A stretch of 7,125 nt of DNA from JBFWNZ01 sp050250795 (GCA_050250795.1 JBFWNZ010000195.1:1-7125), one strand, 5' to 3'. Counted from the stretch's first letter, positions 1 through 5,907 are shown. Notes: generated from the letters alone by a model not told the origin. A program made the numbers and translations.

Positions 1-63
1 GATATCCAGACCGCGGATTTCGGCCCCGAGCGGACCGCCGGTCGGAACGACTTCGATGGACAT
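1..63 (-). CDS. TauD/TfdA-family dioxygenase, N-terminal 21 residues only (cut by window edge)
   Basis: Read leftward from the ATG at 63-61, the first 21 codons give a peptide whose core is PTGGPLGAEIRGLDI. The block LGAEIrGlDl close to the N-terminus is typical of the TauD/TfdA family of Fe(II)/2-oxoglutarate-dependent dioxygenases. These are cytoplasmic enzymes that hydroxylate substrates such as taurine, alkyl sulfates or aryloxyacetates. The start is well supported: a strong Shine-Dalgarno AGGAGGA lies at 75-69, 5 nt before the ATG. The HxD...H iron ligands lie outside the window, so catalytic competence and substrate cannot be judged. The gene is divergent from the thioesterase/importer set and shares a 273-bp spacer with it. 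The family call rests on a short motif but is fairly specific. Confidence 0.75.
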   Translation of the reverse strand, partial: MSIEVVPTGGPLGAEIRGLDI

Positions 64-68
64 GCATT

Positions 69-75
69 TCCTCCT
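69..75 (-). promoter_or_regulatory. Ribosome binding site of the dioxygenase gene
   Basis: On the minus strand this reads AGGAGGA, a near-perfect anti-16S match, 5 nt upstream of the ATG at 63-61. It rules out the out-of-frame ATG at 67-65 as the start. Confidence 0.8.
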
Positions 76-163
76 GCTGCAACTGCGGCCGGCGACATCG
101 GGCACGCCGCGACCGCATACCAAAAGCGATTCTGACATGGTGCGCAAGCAGCGGCACGCAGCA

Positions 164-179
164 TGAGGGGTACGCCTCA
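164..179. promoter_or_regulatory. Imperfect 16-bp palindrome, candidate operator
   Basis: TGAGGGGTACGCCTCA pairs with its own reverse complement at every position except one internal pair (169/174). It lies about 100 bp from the dioxygenase start and 157 bp from the thioesterase start, in the shared divergent spacer, where a dimeric regulator could act on both genes. There is no T-tract, so a terminator is unlikely. The regulator is unknown, and a chance dyad cannot be excluded. Confidence 0.3.
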
Positions 180-323
180 AGGCAGACGTGCGGCCCTCCC
201 TTTGCCAGCGCTCGTTGCGGCGCCATTTGTCCGTACATTACCCGGTCTGCCCCCTCCAACACAATGCGCCCGCGAGCATGGACAGGCGGCCGGCGGAGCG
301 GCAAAGTCGCGCACCCAGAAGGC

Positions 324-329
324 GGAGGA
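324..329 (+). promoter_or_regulatory. Ribosome binding site that fixes the TTG start of the thioesterase
   Basis: GGAGGA lies 7 nt upstream of the TTG at 337-339. No comparable site precedes the in-frame ATG at 163. The resulting protein length (146 aa) also fits the family, so this site decides the start. Confidence 0.7.
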
Positions 330-336
330 TCGGATT

Positions 337-777
337 TTGCCGCAGGACCATGAACTGAGCCCGTTCGGCGAACGGCTGGGCTATCAAATGCTGGAGCATC
401 GCGAAGGCTTCTGCCGGCTAGCGCTCGACGCGCAGGATTGGCAGGCCAACCGGGCCGGCATGGTTCATGGCGGCGTGATCGCCTCGCTGATCGATTCCTG
501 CGGCGGTTATGTCGGGGCCTATTGCACGGTTCCGGGCAACATCCGGCGCGCCGTCACCGTGACGATGACGATCCACTACGCACGTCCCGCCCCCTTTGGG
601 CGTCTTGTCGCCACCGGCCGGCTCAAGGGCGGCGGCCGACAGATATTCTTCGCAACGACCGACGTTCACGACGCAGGCGGCCGGCTGATCGCCTTCGGCG
701 AAGGCACCTATCGCCTACGCCGCGGCAGCGAGAAGCTTGAGGGCGTGCCGCCGGATTTCTACGCCCGCTACGGCTGA
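337..777 (+). CDS. PaaI-family hotdog-fold thioesterase
   Basis: This is probably a cytoplasmic acyl-CoA thioesterase of the PaaI/4HBT superfamily, hydrolysing an aryl- or acyl-CoA thioester; the substrate is unknown. With the TTG start it is 146 aa, the usual size. The signature is NRAGMVHGGVIASLIDSCGG at residues 38-57. It contains the N-x-x-G-x-V-HGG loop (His44-Gly45-Gly46) that begins the hotdog helix, and Asp53, which matches the catalytic acid position of PaaI-type enzymes. The later segment with VTMTIHYARPAPFGRLVATGRL matches the central beta-strands, and GEGTYRL closes the sheet. The frame is open upstream to an ATG at 163, but the ribosome binding site at 324-329 and the family length favour 337. 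The GFA gene follows after 49 nt and may be co-transcribed. Fold and family are secure; the substrate is not. Confidence 0.88.
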   Translation: MPQDHELSPFGERLGYQMLEHREGFCRLALDAQDWQANRAGMVHGGVIASLIDSCGGYVGAYCTVPGNIRRAVTVTMTIHYARPAPFGRLVATGRLKGGGRQIFFATTDVHDAGGRLIAFGEGTYRLRRGSEKLEGVPPDFYARYG

Positions 778-789
778 TCCCCGGCGCAG

Positions 790-819
790 TTGCCGAAACG
801 GCGGCAGCACTCCTACACT
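790..819 (+). promoter_or_regulatory. Candidate internal promoter giving a leaderless GFA transcript
   Basis: TTGCCG (790-795) and TACACT (814-819), 18 bp apart, each match the sigma70 consensus at 4 of 6 positions. The expected start point, about 7 nt after the -10 box, falls at or next to the A of the GFA ATG (827). No Shine-Dalgarno sequence precedes that ATG, which fits a leaderless message. The boxes are moderate, so this is a suggestion only. Confidence 0.3.
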
Positions 820-826
820 CGACGCC

Positions 827-1273
827 ATGAGCGATCCTGACGAGCGGCTCATCCGCGCCACCGGGCGCTGCAATTGCGGCGGCGTCCGCTACACGATCCG
901 CGGCCCTCTGCGCGAAGGCTGCGCCTGCCACTGCAACGAATGCCGCCGCATGACCGGCGGCGCCTGGCATGCGACAGGCGCCTGGCGCGAGGATTTGACG
1001 ATCGACGATCCGCATGGGCGTCTGCGCTGGTACCGATCCTCGTCCCAGGCGCAGCGCGGCTTCTGCGGCGAATGCGGTGCCAGCCTGTTCATGGACTTTC
1101 CCGACCGGCCCATCATGATCGTCACCATCGGCACGATGGACGCACCGACGGGCATACGGCTCGCCATGCATATCTTCACGTCCGAGAAGGGCGACTATTA
1201 CGAGATCGCCGACGCCCTGCCGCAGAAGGCGGACGGGCCCTCCGGCCTGCCGATGCCGCCGCGTGCCGAATAG
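827..1273 (+). CDS. GFA-family zinc protein (glutathione-dependent formaldehyde-activating enzyme/CENP-V fold)
   Basis: A 148-aa protein with the full cysteine pattern of the GFA family: RCNCGGVRY (Cys15, Cys17), CACHCNECRRMTGG (Cys32, Cys34, Cys36, Cys39) and FCGECGASLF (Cys80, Cys83). In the family these cysteines bind zinc. The founding member (Gfa of Paracoccus) was reported to speed S-hydroxymethylglutathione formation from formaldehyde and glutathione, but most homologues have no proven reaction, so a formaldehyde role here is inference. The ATG at 827 is chosen because the conserved domain begins about 10 residues later; the open frame from 737 would overlap the thioesterase. No Shine-Dalgarno sequence is seen before the ATG, so initiation may be leaderless or coupled. 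The 3' end overlaps the GTG start of the solute-binding protein gene by 11 nt, tying it to the importer operon. Confidence 0.88.
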   Translation: MSDPDERLIRATGRCNCGGVRYTIRGPLREGCACHCNECRRMTGGAWHATGAWREDLTIDDPHGRLRWYRSSSQAQRGFCGECGASLFMDFPDRPIMIVTIGTMDAPTGIRLAMHIFTSEKGDYYEIADALPQKADGPSGLPMPPRAE

Positions 1274-2945
1274 GGGCCTTGCTGCCCGGGTTGCGGGGGC
1301 CGTCCTGATCGTGACGCTCTTTGCGGCAGATGCCGCTTGTGCCGAGCGCCCGCAGGACGAACTGGTCATCGGCATCAGCCAGTTCCCGGCCAACTTCAAT
1401 CCGGCCATCAACACGATGGCCTCCAAAAGCTATATCCTGAACATGGCGCATCGGCCGGTCACCGCCTATGACGCCGACTGGCAGCAGATCTGCGTGCTGT
1501 GCACCGAGCTGCCGAGCCTGGAAAACGGCCGCGCCGTCTACGAGACGACGGCAGACGGCAAGCCCGGCATCGCCGTCACCTACACGCTCAAGCCAGGCCT
1601 GCGCTGGGGCGACGGCACGCCGGTCACGACGCGCGACGTCCTGTTCACCTGGGAGGTCGGCCGCCATCCGAAATCGGGCGTGGCCGGCGCCGAGGCCTTC
1701 CGCCGCATCGTCGCCATCGACGTCGCGGACGAACGCACCTACACGGTCCATGTCGACAAACGCAGTTGCGAGTTCGCCGGCGCCGGCGGATTCGACCTGC
1801 TGCCCGCGCATCTCGACGGGCCGGTCTTCGCCGCCGATCCCGTCGCCTACCGCAACCGCAGCACCTTCGAGACCGATACGACCAACCCCGGTCTGTGGTT
1901 CGGCCCCTACCGTATCGCCGCCGTGGCGCCCGGCTCGCATGTCGTGCTGGAACGCAACCCGACCTGGACCGGCCCCGAGCCCTATTTCCGGCGGATCGTC
2001 GTCAAGACCTTCGAGAACACGGCCTCGATGATGTCCAACCTGCTGTCGGGCGGCATCGACTACATTGCCGGCGAGATCGGGCTGACCCTGGATCAGGCAC
2101 AGGCCTTCGAGGGACGCGTCGGCGACCGCTTCCGGTTCCTTTACAAGCCCGTGCTCACCTACGAGCATATCGACGTCAACCTGGACAACCCGATCCTGGC
2201 CGACCGGCGCGTGCGGCGCGCGCTCGCCTATGGGGCTAACCGCACCGCCATATCGGAACGGCTGTTCGGCGGCCACCAGCCCGTTGCGGCGAGCAACGTC
2301 AACCCGCTCGACCGCAACTACGATCCGAACGTGCCGCAGTATCCCTACGACCCTGAGCGCGCACGCGCCCTGCTGGCGGAGGCGGGCTGGCACGACATCC
2401 GCAACGGCGTACGCCACAACGTCGAGGGGCAGCCGCTGCGTATCGAACTGATGACGACCGCGGGCAACAAGACGCGCGAGACGGTCGAGCAGGTGCTGCA
2501 AAGCGACTGGCGGCGGATCGGCATCGATGTACGCATCCGCAACGAGCCGGCGCGGGTGTTCTTCGGGTCCACGATGACCATGCGGACCTTCAGCGGCCTC
2601 GTCATGTATGCATGGCTGTCCTCGCCCGGAAGCCTCCCGCGCGGGCAGTTGCATTCCGCGGAGATTCCGACCGCCGAGAACGGCTGGTCCGGCCAGAACT
2701 ATCCCAGCTATCGCAATCCCGAGATGGATCGGCTGGCCGAGGACGTCGAAACCGTCTGCGAACCTGCGGAGAATCAGCGCCTGTGGTCGGCGGTGCAGCG
2801 GCTGTATGCCGAGGACCTGCCGGTCATCCCGCTATATTTCCGGGCGGACCCGCACATCATGCCGAAATGGCTGGCGGGGGTTCGGCCCACCGGCCACCTC
2901 GTGCCATCGACGATGTGGGTCGAGCAATGGCGGAGGGCGCCATGA
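1263..2945 (+). CDS. ABC transporter periplasmic solute-binding protein, family 5 (peptide/nickel class)
   Basis: A 560-aa binding protein of the SBP_bac_5 (DppA/OppA/NikA) family, which captures the substrate in the periplasm and delivers it to the permeases. The N-terminus is a Sec signal peptide: Arg4/Arg9, a hydrophobic core at about 10-22, and probable cleavage after Ala-Cys-Ala at residue 27. Family blocks are clear: LRWGDGTPVTTRDVLFTWEV at about 113-132, NPILADRRVRRALAYGANR at about 309-327, and YPYDPERARALLAEAGW at about 360-376. Four cysteines remain after cleavage (77, 80, 169, 499), including a CVLC pair, so disulfides are possible in the periplasm. The GTG start at 1263 overlaps the GFA gene by 11 nt and has no clear Shine-Dalgarno sequence, which suggests translational coupling. 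Its stop overlaps the next ATG in an ATGA junction. The ligand cannot be read from sequence; peptides, opines, amines and metal chelates are all known for this family. Confidence 0.92.
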   Translation: MPNRGLAARVAGAVLIVTLFAADAACAERPQDELVIGISQFPANFNPAINTMASKSYILNMAHRPVTAYDADWQQICVLCTELPSLENGRAVYETTADGKPGIAVTYTLKPGLRWGDGTPVTTRDVLFTWEVGRHPKSGVAGAEAFRRIVAIDVADERTYTVHVDKRSCEFAGAGGFDLLPAHLDGPVFAADPVAYRNRSTFETDTTNPGLWFGPYRIAAVAPGSHVVLERNPTWTGPEPYFRRIVVKTFENTASMMSNLLSGGIDYIAGEIGLTLDQAQAFEGRVGDRFRFLYKPVLTYEHIDVNLDNPILADRRVRRALAYGANRTAISERLFGGHQPVAASNVNPLDRNYDPNVPQYPYDPERARALLAEAGWHDIRNGVRHNVEGQPLRIELMTTAGNKTRETVEQVLQSDWRRIGIDVRIRNEPARVFFGSTMTMRTFSGLVMYAWLSSPGSLPRGQLHSAEIPTAENGWSGQNYPSYRNPEMDRLAEDVETVCEPAENQRLWSAVQRLYAEDLPVIPLYFRADPHIMPKWLAGVRPTGHLVPSTMWVEQWRRAP

Positions 2946-3913
2946 TCCGCTTCCTCGCCCGCCGGACCGCAGAAGCCCTCGTCGTGCTCGCCGCCATGTC
3001 CTTTGCGATCTACATCCTGATCGGGCTGATGCCGGGCGATCCCATCGACCTGATGATCCAGTCCGACCCGCGCCTCACCGTTGCCGATGCGCAGCGGCTG
3101 AAGGCGCTGTATGGCCTCGACCGGCCGCTCGTCGAGCGCTACCTGACCTGGGCAGGCGCCGCGCTGTCCGGCGATTTCGGCTATTCGCGCGTCTATGCGC
3201 GGCCGGTGCTCGACCTTCTGCTGCCGCGCCTGGGGAATACGGCGCTGCTGCTCGGCCTCTCGCTGCTGCTGTCGCTCGCCATCGCCCTGCCGCTCGGCAT
3301 TCTGGCGGCACTCAAGCCCTATTCGCGGACCGACTACATCGTGAACCTCGTCAGCTTCGCCGGAATTTCCGTCCCGCCCTTCTGGCTGGCGCTGCTGCTG
3401 ATGATCCTGTTCGCGGTGACGCTCGGCTGGTTCCCGGCCGGCGGCATGGAAACCGTCGGCGATGGCGGCTTTGCCGACCGCGCGTGGCACATGGCCTTGC
3501 CGGTGCTGACGCTGACGCTGGCCAGCGTCGGCGGCTTCGCCCGCTTCATGCGCGCCAGCATGCTGCAGACCCTGCGCCAGGACTATATCCGCACGGCGCG
3601 CGCCAAGGGCGTCGGCACCGTCCGGCTGGTGACGGGGCACGCGCTGCGCAATGCGCTGATGCCGCTCGTCACTGTCGTCGCGCTCAGCTTCGGCAGCCTG
3701 TTTTCCGGCGCATTGGTGACGGAAACCATGTTCGCCTGGCAGGGCATGGGCAAGATGATCTACGACGCCATCCTGGGGAACGACTTCAACCTCGCTCTCG
3801 TCGGCCTGCTGTTCGCGACCCTGACGACGCTGGTCGGCAACATGCTGGCCGACCTTGCCTATGTCGCGCTGGATCCGCGCATTACCCTCACCGCCCGCGA
3901 GGGTGCACGATGA
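2942..3913 (+). CDS. ABC transporter permease, DppB/OppB type
   Basis: An inner-membrane permease of 323 aa, the usual size for the B-type subunit of peptide/nickel importers. It begins with a membrane helix (about residues 9-30) followed by the PGDP motif typical of OppB/DppB. A periplasmic region with LKALYGLDRPLVERYLTW follows, then about five further hydrophobic segments. The cytoplasmic EAA loop that docks the ATPase is at about 204-243, with YIRTARAKG at its centre and RNALMP at its end. The C-terminus DLAYVALDPRI is a family hallmark. The ATG overlaps the stop of the binding-protein gene (ATGA at 2942-2945), and its own stop overlaps the next start in the same way, so the three proteins are probably made by coupled translation. 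The intact EAA loop implies that it pairs with an ATPase not encoded in this window. Confidence 0.92.
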   Translation: MIRFLARRTAEALVVLAAMSFAIYILIGLMPGDPIDLMIQSDPRLTVADAQRLKALYGLDRPLVERYLTWAGAALSGDFGYSRVYARPVLDLLLPRLGNTALLLGLSLLLSLAIALPLGILAALKPYSRTDYIVNLVSFAGISVPPFWLALLLMILFAVTLGWFPAGGMETVGDGGFADRAWHMALPVLTLTLASVGGFARFMRASMLQTLRQDYIRTARAKGVGTVRLVTGHALRNALMPLVTVVALSFGSLFSGALVTETMFAWQGMGKMIYDAILGNDFNLALVGLLFATLTTLVGNMLADLAYVALDPRITLTAREGAR

Positions 3914-4830
3914 CCGCGGCGGTCCATGCCGGCCTGTCCTGGCGCCGCCGCATCTGGCGGCGCTTCCTGCGCCATCGTGCCGCCGTCGCCGGAGGCACGT
4001 TCCTTCTGATCCTTGCCCTGGCGGCGCTGGCCGCACCAGTGATCGAAGCCGCGCTGGGCACCGACGCCAGCTTCGCCGACCTTTATCAGCGGCTGGAGTT
4101 GCCAAGTTGGGGCCATCCGCTCGGCACCGACGAACTCGGCCGCGACCTGCTGGTCCGCCTGCTTTACGGGGGCCGCGTGTCGCTCGCCGTGGCGCTCGCC
4201 GCTGCCGTTTTCTGCGCTGCCATCGGGACCGCGGTCGGCCTTGTCGCGGGCTATCGGGGCGGCTGGCTGGACACGATTCTGATGCGGATGACGGACGGGG
4301 TGATCGCATTGCCGCTGCTGCCGCTGCTGATCGTCCTCGTGGCGGTCGATCCGACCAAGCTCGGCCTGTCCGAGTCGCTCGCCGCGTCGGAGCATCTCAG
4401 CCTCTACCGCATGGTCGCCATCATCGCCCTGGTCGGATGGACGCAGGTGGCGCGGCTGGTGCGGGCCGAGACCCTTGCCATGCGGGAGCGCGAGTTCGTC
4501 CGGGCGGCGCTGGCGCTGGGCGCCGGACCGATGCGGGTGATGCTGCGCCATATCCTGCCCAACGTCGTCTCGCCCATCGTGGTGGCGACCACGCTGTCGG
4601 TGGGAAACATCATCCTGCTGGAATCGGTGCTGAGCTTCCTCGGCCTCGGCATCCAGCCGCCGGTCGCCAGTTGGGGCAACATGCTGACCAACGCCCAGGA
4701 ACTCATCTGGTCGGAACCCCAATTGGCGCTCTGGCCGGGCCTGCTGATCTTCGCGACGGTGGTCGCCTTCAATCTGCTCGGCGACGGCCTCCAGGACGCA
4801 CTCGATCCCCGTGCCCTGGATCGGGACTAA
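3910..4830 (+). CDS. ABC transporter permease, DppC/OppC type
   Basis: An inner-membrane permease of 306 aa that pairs with the upstream DppB-type subunit. A basic cytoplasmic tail (SWRRRIWRRFLRHR) precedes the first membrane helix, as in OppC N-terminal domains. HPLGTDELGRDLLVRLLYGG at about 69-88 is the C-type signature. The ATPase-docking EAA loop at about 191-218 contains EFVRAALALGAG and ends HILPN. Near the end come SFLGLGIQPPVASWGNML and NLLGDGLQDALDPR, both typical of the family. The start overlaps the upstream stop (ATGA, 3910-3913). The gene is followed directly by a convergent lipoprotein gene whose stop codon overlaps its own, with no oppD/oppF-like ATPase gene and no visible terminator hairpin. 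Confidence 0.92.
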   Translation: MTAAVHAGLSWRRRIWRRFLRHRAAVAGGTFLLILALAALAAPVIEAALGTDASFADLYQRLELPSWGHPLGTDELGRDLLVRLLYGGRVSLAVALAAAVFCAAIGTAVGLVAGYRGGWLDTILMRMTDGVIALPLLPLLIVLVAVDPTKLGLSESLAASEHLSLYRMVAIIALVGWTQVARLVRAETLAMREREFVRAALALGAGPMRVMLRHILPNVVSPIVVATTLSVGNIILLESVLSFLGLGIQPPVASWGNMLTNAQELIWSEPQLALWPGLLIFATVVAFNLLGDGLQDALDPRALDRD

Positions 4831-5297
4831 CGTTCTGCCGGCGGCGGCGCTCCCGCTGGAGGACTCCCCGGCCCATTCCACTGAATTGCGTTCGGCGCCG
4901 CAGCGACATCGGAATAGCGGCAATCGTCGCCGCGGTATTCATAGGCCGAGACGCGCGTCTGCCGGATCGTGAAACTCACCGCGCAACGCCGCACCTCCAC
5001 GCTTCGCATCTCATAGGGCGACAGATAGTAGCCATAGCCGTAACCCAGCCCGCCATGGGCCAGCCCGAATCCAGGATGCAGCAGATCCCGCGACACTCCG
5101 TACTGAACGCGTTGCCGCTCATAGGTCAGGATACGGTCGCCGTTCGGCGCCGGATAGAAGCTATCGGGAGTGCCCAGACCCGCGACGAGCTGTTCTTCGG
5201 TCATCCCAAGCCAGGTGCCCGCGGCGGGCGGCGGCGGCGGGCCGGAAGCACAGGCCGCAAGGCCGAATGCAATCATCGCGATTACAAGCTTCTTCAT
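4827..5297 (-). CDS. Small lipoprotein with BamE/SmpA-like motif
   Basis: A 156-aa predicted lipoprotein. MKKLVIAMIAFGLAAC is a textbook lipoprotein signal with lipobox Leu13-Ala-Ala-Cys16, so Cys16 would be lipidated and the protein anchored in a membrane facing the periplasm. A short Pro/Ala linker follows, then TWLGMTEEQLVAGLGTPDS, which resembles the first helix region of BamE/SmpA-fold proteins (GMt.eqv...lG.P). Next come a Gly/Tyr-rich stretch (GLGYGYGYYLSP) and a C-terminal strand region with two cysteines (RRCAVSFTI and RGDDCRYS) that could form a disulfide. The tail is Pro-rich. The ATG at 5297-5295 is chosen because it starts the signal peptide and follows GGGAGA at 5312-5307; the in-frame ATGs at 5345 and 5333 would add a useless N-terminal extension. 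Its partner is unknown. It is not BamE itself, being longer and differently composed. Confidence 0.78.
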   Translation of the reverse strand: MKKLVIAMIAFGLAACASGPPPPPAAGTWLGMTEEQLVAGLGTPDSFYPAPNGDRILTYERQRVQYGVSRDLLHPGFGLAHGGLGYGYGYYLSPYEMRSVEVRRCAVSFTIRQTRVSAYEYRGDDCRYSDVAAAPNAIQWNGPGSPPAGAPPPAER

Positions 5298-5369
5298 CGA
5301 CAAGTATCTCCCGAATGCGCCGACCAAAGACATGGTGCGGCGCATCCGTCTCGGAAATACCGCCTCAGA

Positions 5370-5398
5370 TTGACTCCTGAGGAATCACCCCCTATCCT
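5370..5398 (+). promoter_or_regulatory. Sigma70-type promoter of the disordered-protein gene, carrying two GANTC sites
   Basis: TTGACT (5370-5375, 5 of 6 to consensus) and TATCCT (5393-5398, 4 of 6) are separated by the ideal 17 bp. Transcription would start near 5405, about 29 nt before the ATG at 5434. GACTC (5372-5376) overlaps the -35 box and GAATC (5382-5386) lies in the spacer. Both are GANTC, the CcrM methylation site in alphaproteobacteria. They form the arms of an imperfect 15-bp dyad, GACTCCTGAGGAATC, one helical turn apart. Methylation-dependent control is inference. Confidence 0.6.
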
Positions 5399-5424
5399 TA
5401 ATCGTTGTCACTCTCCGTTCGTAC

Positions 5425-5430
5425 GGAAGA
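5425..5430 (+). promoter_or_regulatory. Ribosome binding site of the disordered-protein gene
   Basis: GGAAGA lies 3 nt before the ATG at 5434, which is a short but usable spacing. Together with the promoter at 5370-5398 and the terminator at 5929-5953 it supports the gene as a real single-gene transcription unit. Confidence 0.5.
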
Positions 5431-5433
5431 ATT

Positions 5434-5907
5434 ATGTCGGACATCGCAGGCATCGGGTCGTTCCAGGTTGGCTCCAACCGCAGCATTCCGCCGCAGGCGC
5501 AGAATGCCCAGGCCGATCAGCAGCAGGACGCGGACCTCTCGCAGCAGCGGGTCGAGGATCGGACGACAGTCGGGACCGATAACAATGCGCGTGGCTTCGA
5601 CAGCAGCCAGAGCGGGGCGGGTTCCGACAATCTCGATTCCTCCGGCGCCGGCAGCGAGCCGCAGGACCAGATCACGATCAGCAGCGCGGCGCAGCAGCAG
5701 ATCGACCGCAGCGGCGACTCCGACACCGCTCCGGGCGAAGACGGCCGCCAGCAGCTTGAGGAAGCGCGCGAAAGCGCCCGCGACATTGCGCTGGGACGCA
5801 GCGACGAGCAGACCCAGGGCGGTGGAAGCGTATCCTTCGGCAACGCCGCTTCGGGGCAGTCTCCCCAAGGCCAGACGCTGGGCCAAGTGGTCGATATCTA
5901 CGCCTGA
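5434..5907 (+). CDS. Unknown Q/S/D/G-rich, probably disordered protein
   Basis: I do not recognise this 157-aa protein. It has no signal peptide, no membrane segment and no known catalytic motif. About 15% of residues are Gln (23) and 14% Ser (22). Lys, His, Cys and Trp are absent, the only Met is the first residue, and the only Tyr is next to last. The sequence is acidic overall, and an imperfect repeat, SGAGSD then SGAGSE, lies near residues 60-75. Three less disordered patches stand out: the N-terminus MSDIAGIGSF, a central DQITISSAAQQQI, and a possible amphipathic helix QQLEEARESARDIAL at about 106-120. It ends GQTLGQVVDIYA. Short hydrophobic patches of the form ItIS-A can occur in flagellar and FlgM-like proteins, but the likeness is too weak for a call. 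It has its own promoter, ribosome binding site and terminator, and a rival reading in the antisense frame has no such support. Confidence 0.72.
   Translation: MSDIAGIGSFQVGSNRSIPPQAQNAQADQQQDADLSQQRVEDRTTVGTDNNARGFDSSQSGAGSDNLDSSGAGSEPQDQITISSAAQQQIDRSGDSDTAPGEDGRQQLEEARESARDIALGRSDEQTQGGGSVSFGNAASGQSPQGQTLGQVVDIYA

Larger units (their letters stand above)
64..336. other. Divergent intergenic spacer between dioxygenase and thioesterase genes
   Basis: This 273-bp stretch separates two divergent genes and should hold both promoters. The frame of the thioesterase stays open back to an ATG at 163, but that extension encodes a Pro/Ala/Arg-rich stretch unlike any hotdog protein and has no good ribosome binding site, so I read it as non-coding. 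The clearest structure is the 16-bp imperfect palindrome at 164-179. Candidate -35/-10 pairs on either strand are weak, and I do not assign one. One GANTC site (GATTC, 128-132) is present. No regulator gene is visible in the window. Confidence 0.6.

Noticed and set aside
163..336. N-terminal extension of the thioesterase
   Set aside because: There is no ribosome binding site before 163, the composition does not look coding, and the length would exceed the family norm. The TTG at 337 is better.
1332..1343. Lipobox-like Ala-Ala-Cys in the solute-binding protein signal peptide
   Set aside because: The -3 residue is Asp rather than Leu or a similar residue, while Ala-Cys-Ala fits signal peptidase I cleavage after residue 27.
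1176..2654. 492-codon open frame on the minus strand opposite the solute-binding protein gene
   Set aside because: High GC keeps the antisense frame free of stops. The translation shows no family motifs, whereas the plus strand encodes a complete SBP_bac_5 protein.
2774..4309. 511-codon minus-strand frame opposite the permease genes
   Set aside because: It is Arg/Gln/Ala-rich antisense shadow sequence. The plus-strand permeases have every expected motif.
5298..5345. Upstream ATGs (5345 and 5333) for the lipoprotein
   Set aside because: They would put 12-16 residues ahead of a textbook lipoprotein signal peptide that starts at 5297.
3855..5582. 575-codon plus-strand frame running from inside the first permease gene to the disordered-protein gene
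   Set aside because: It crosses two genes on different strands in the wrong frame, and the translation is low-complexity Arg/Pro/Ala with no domain.
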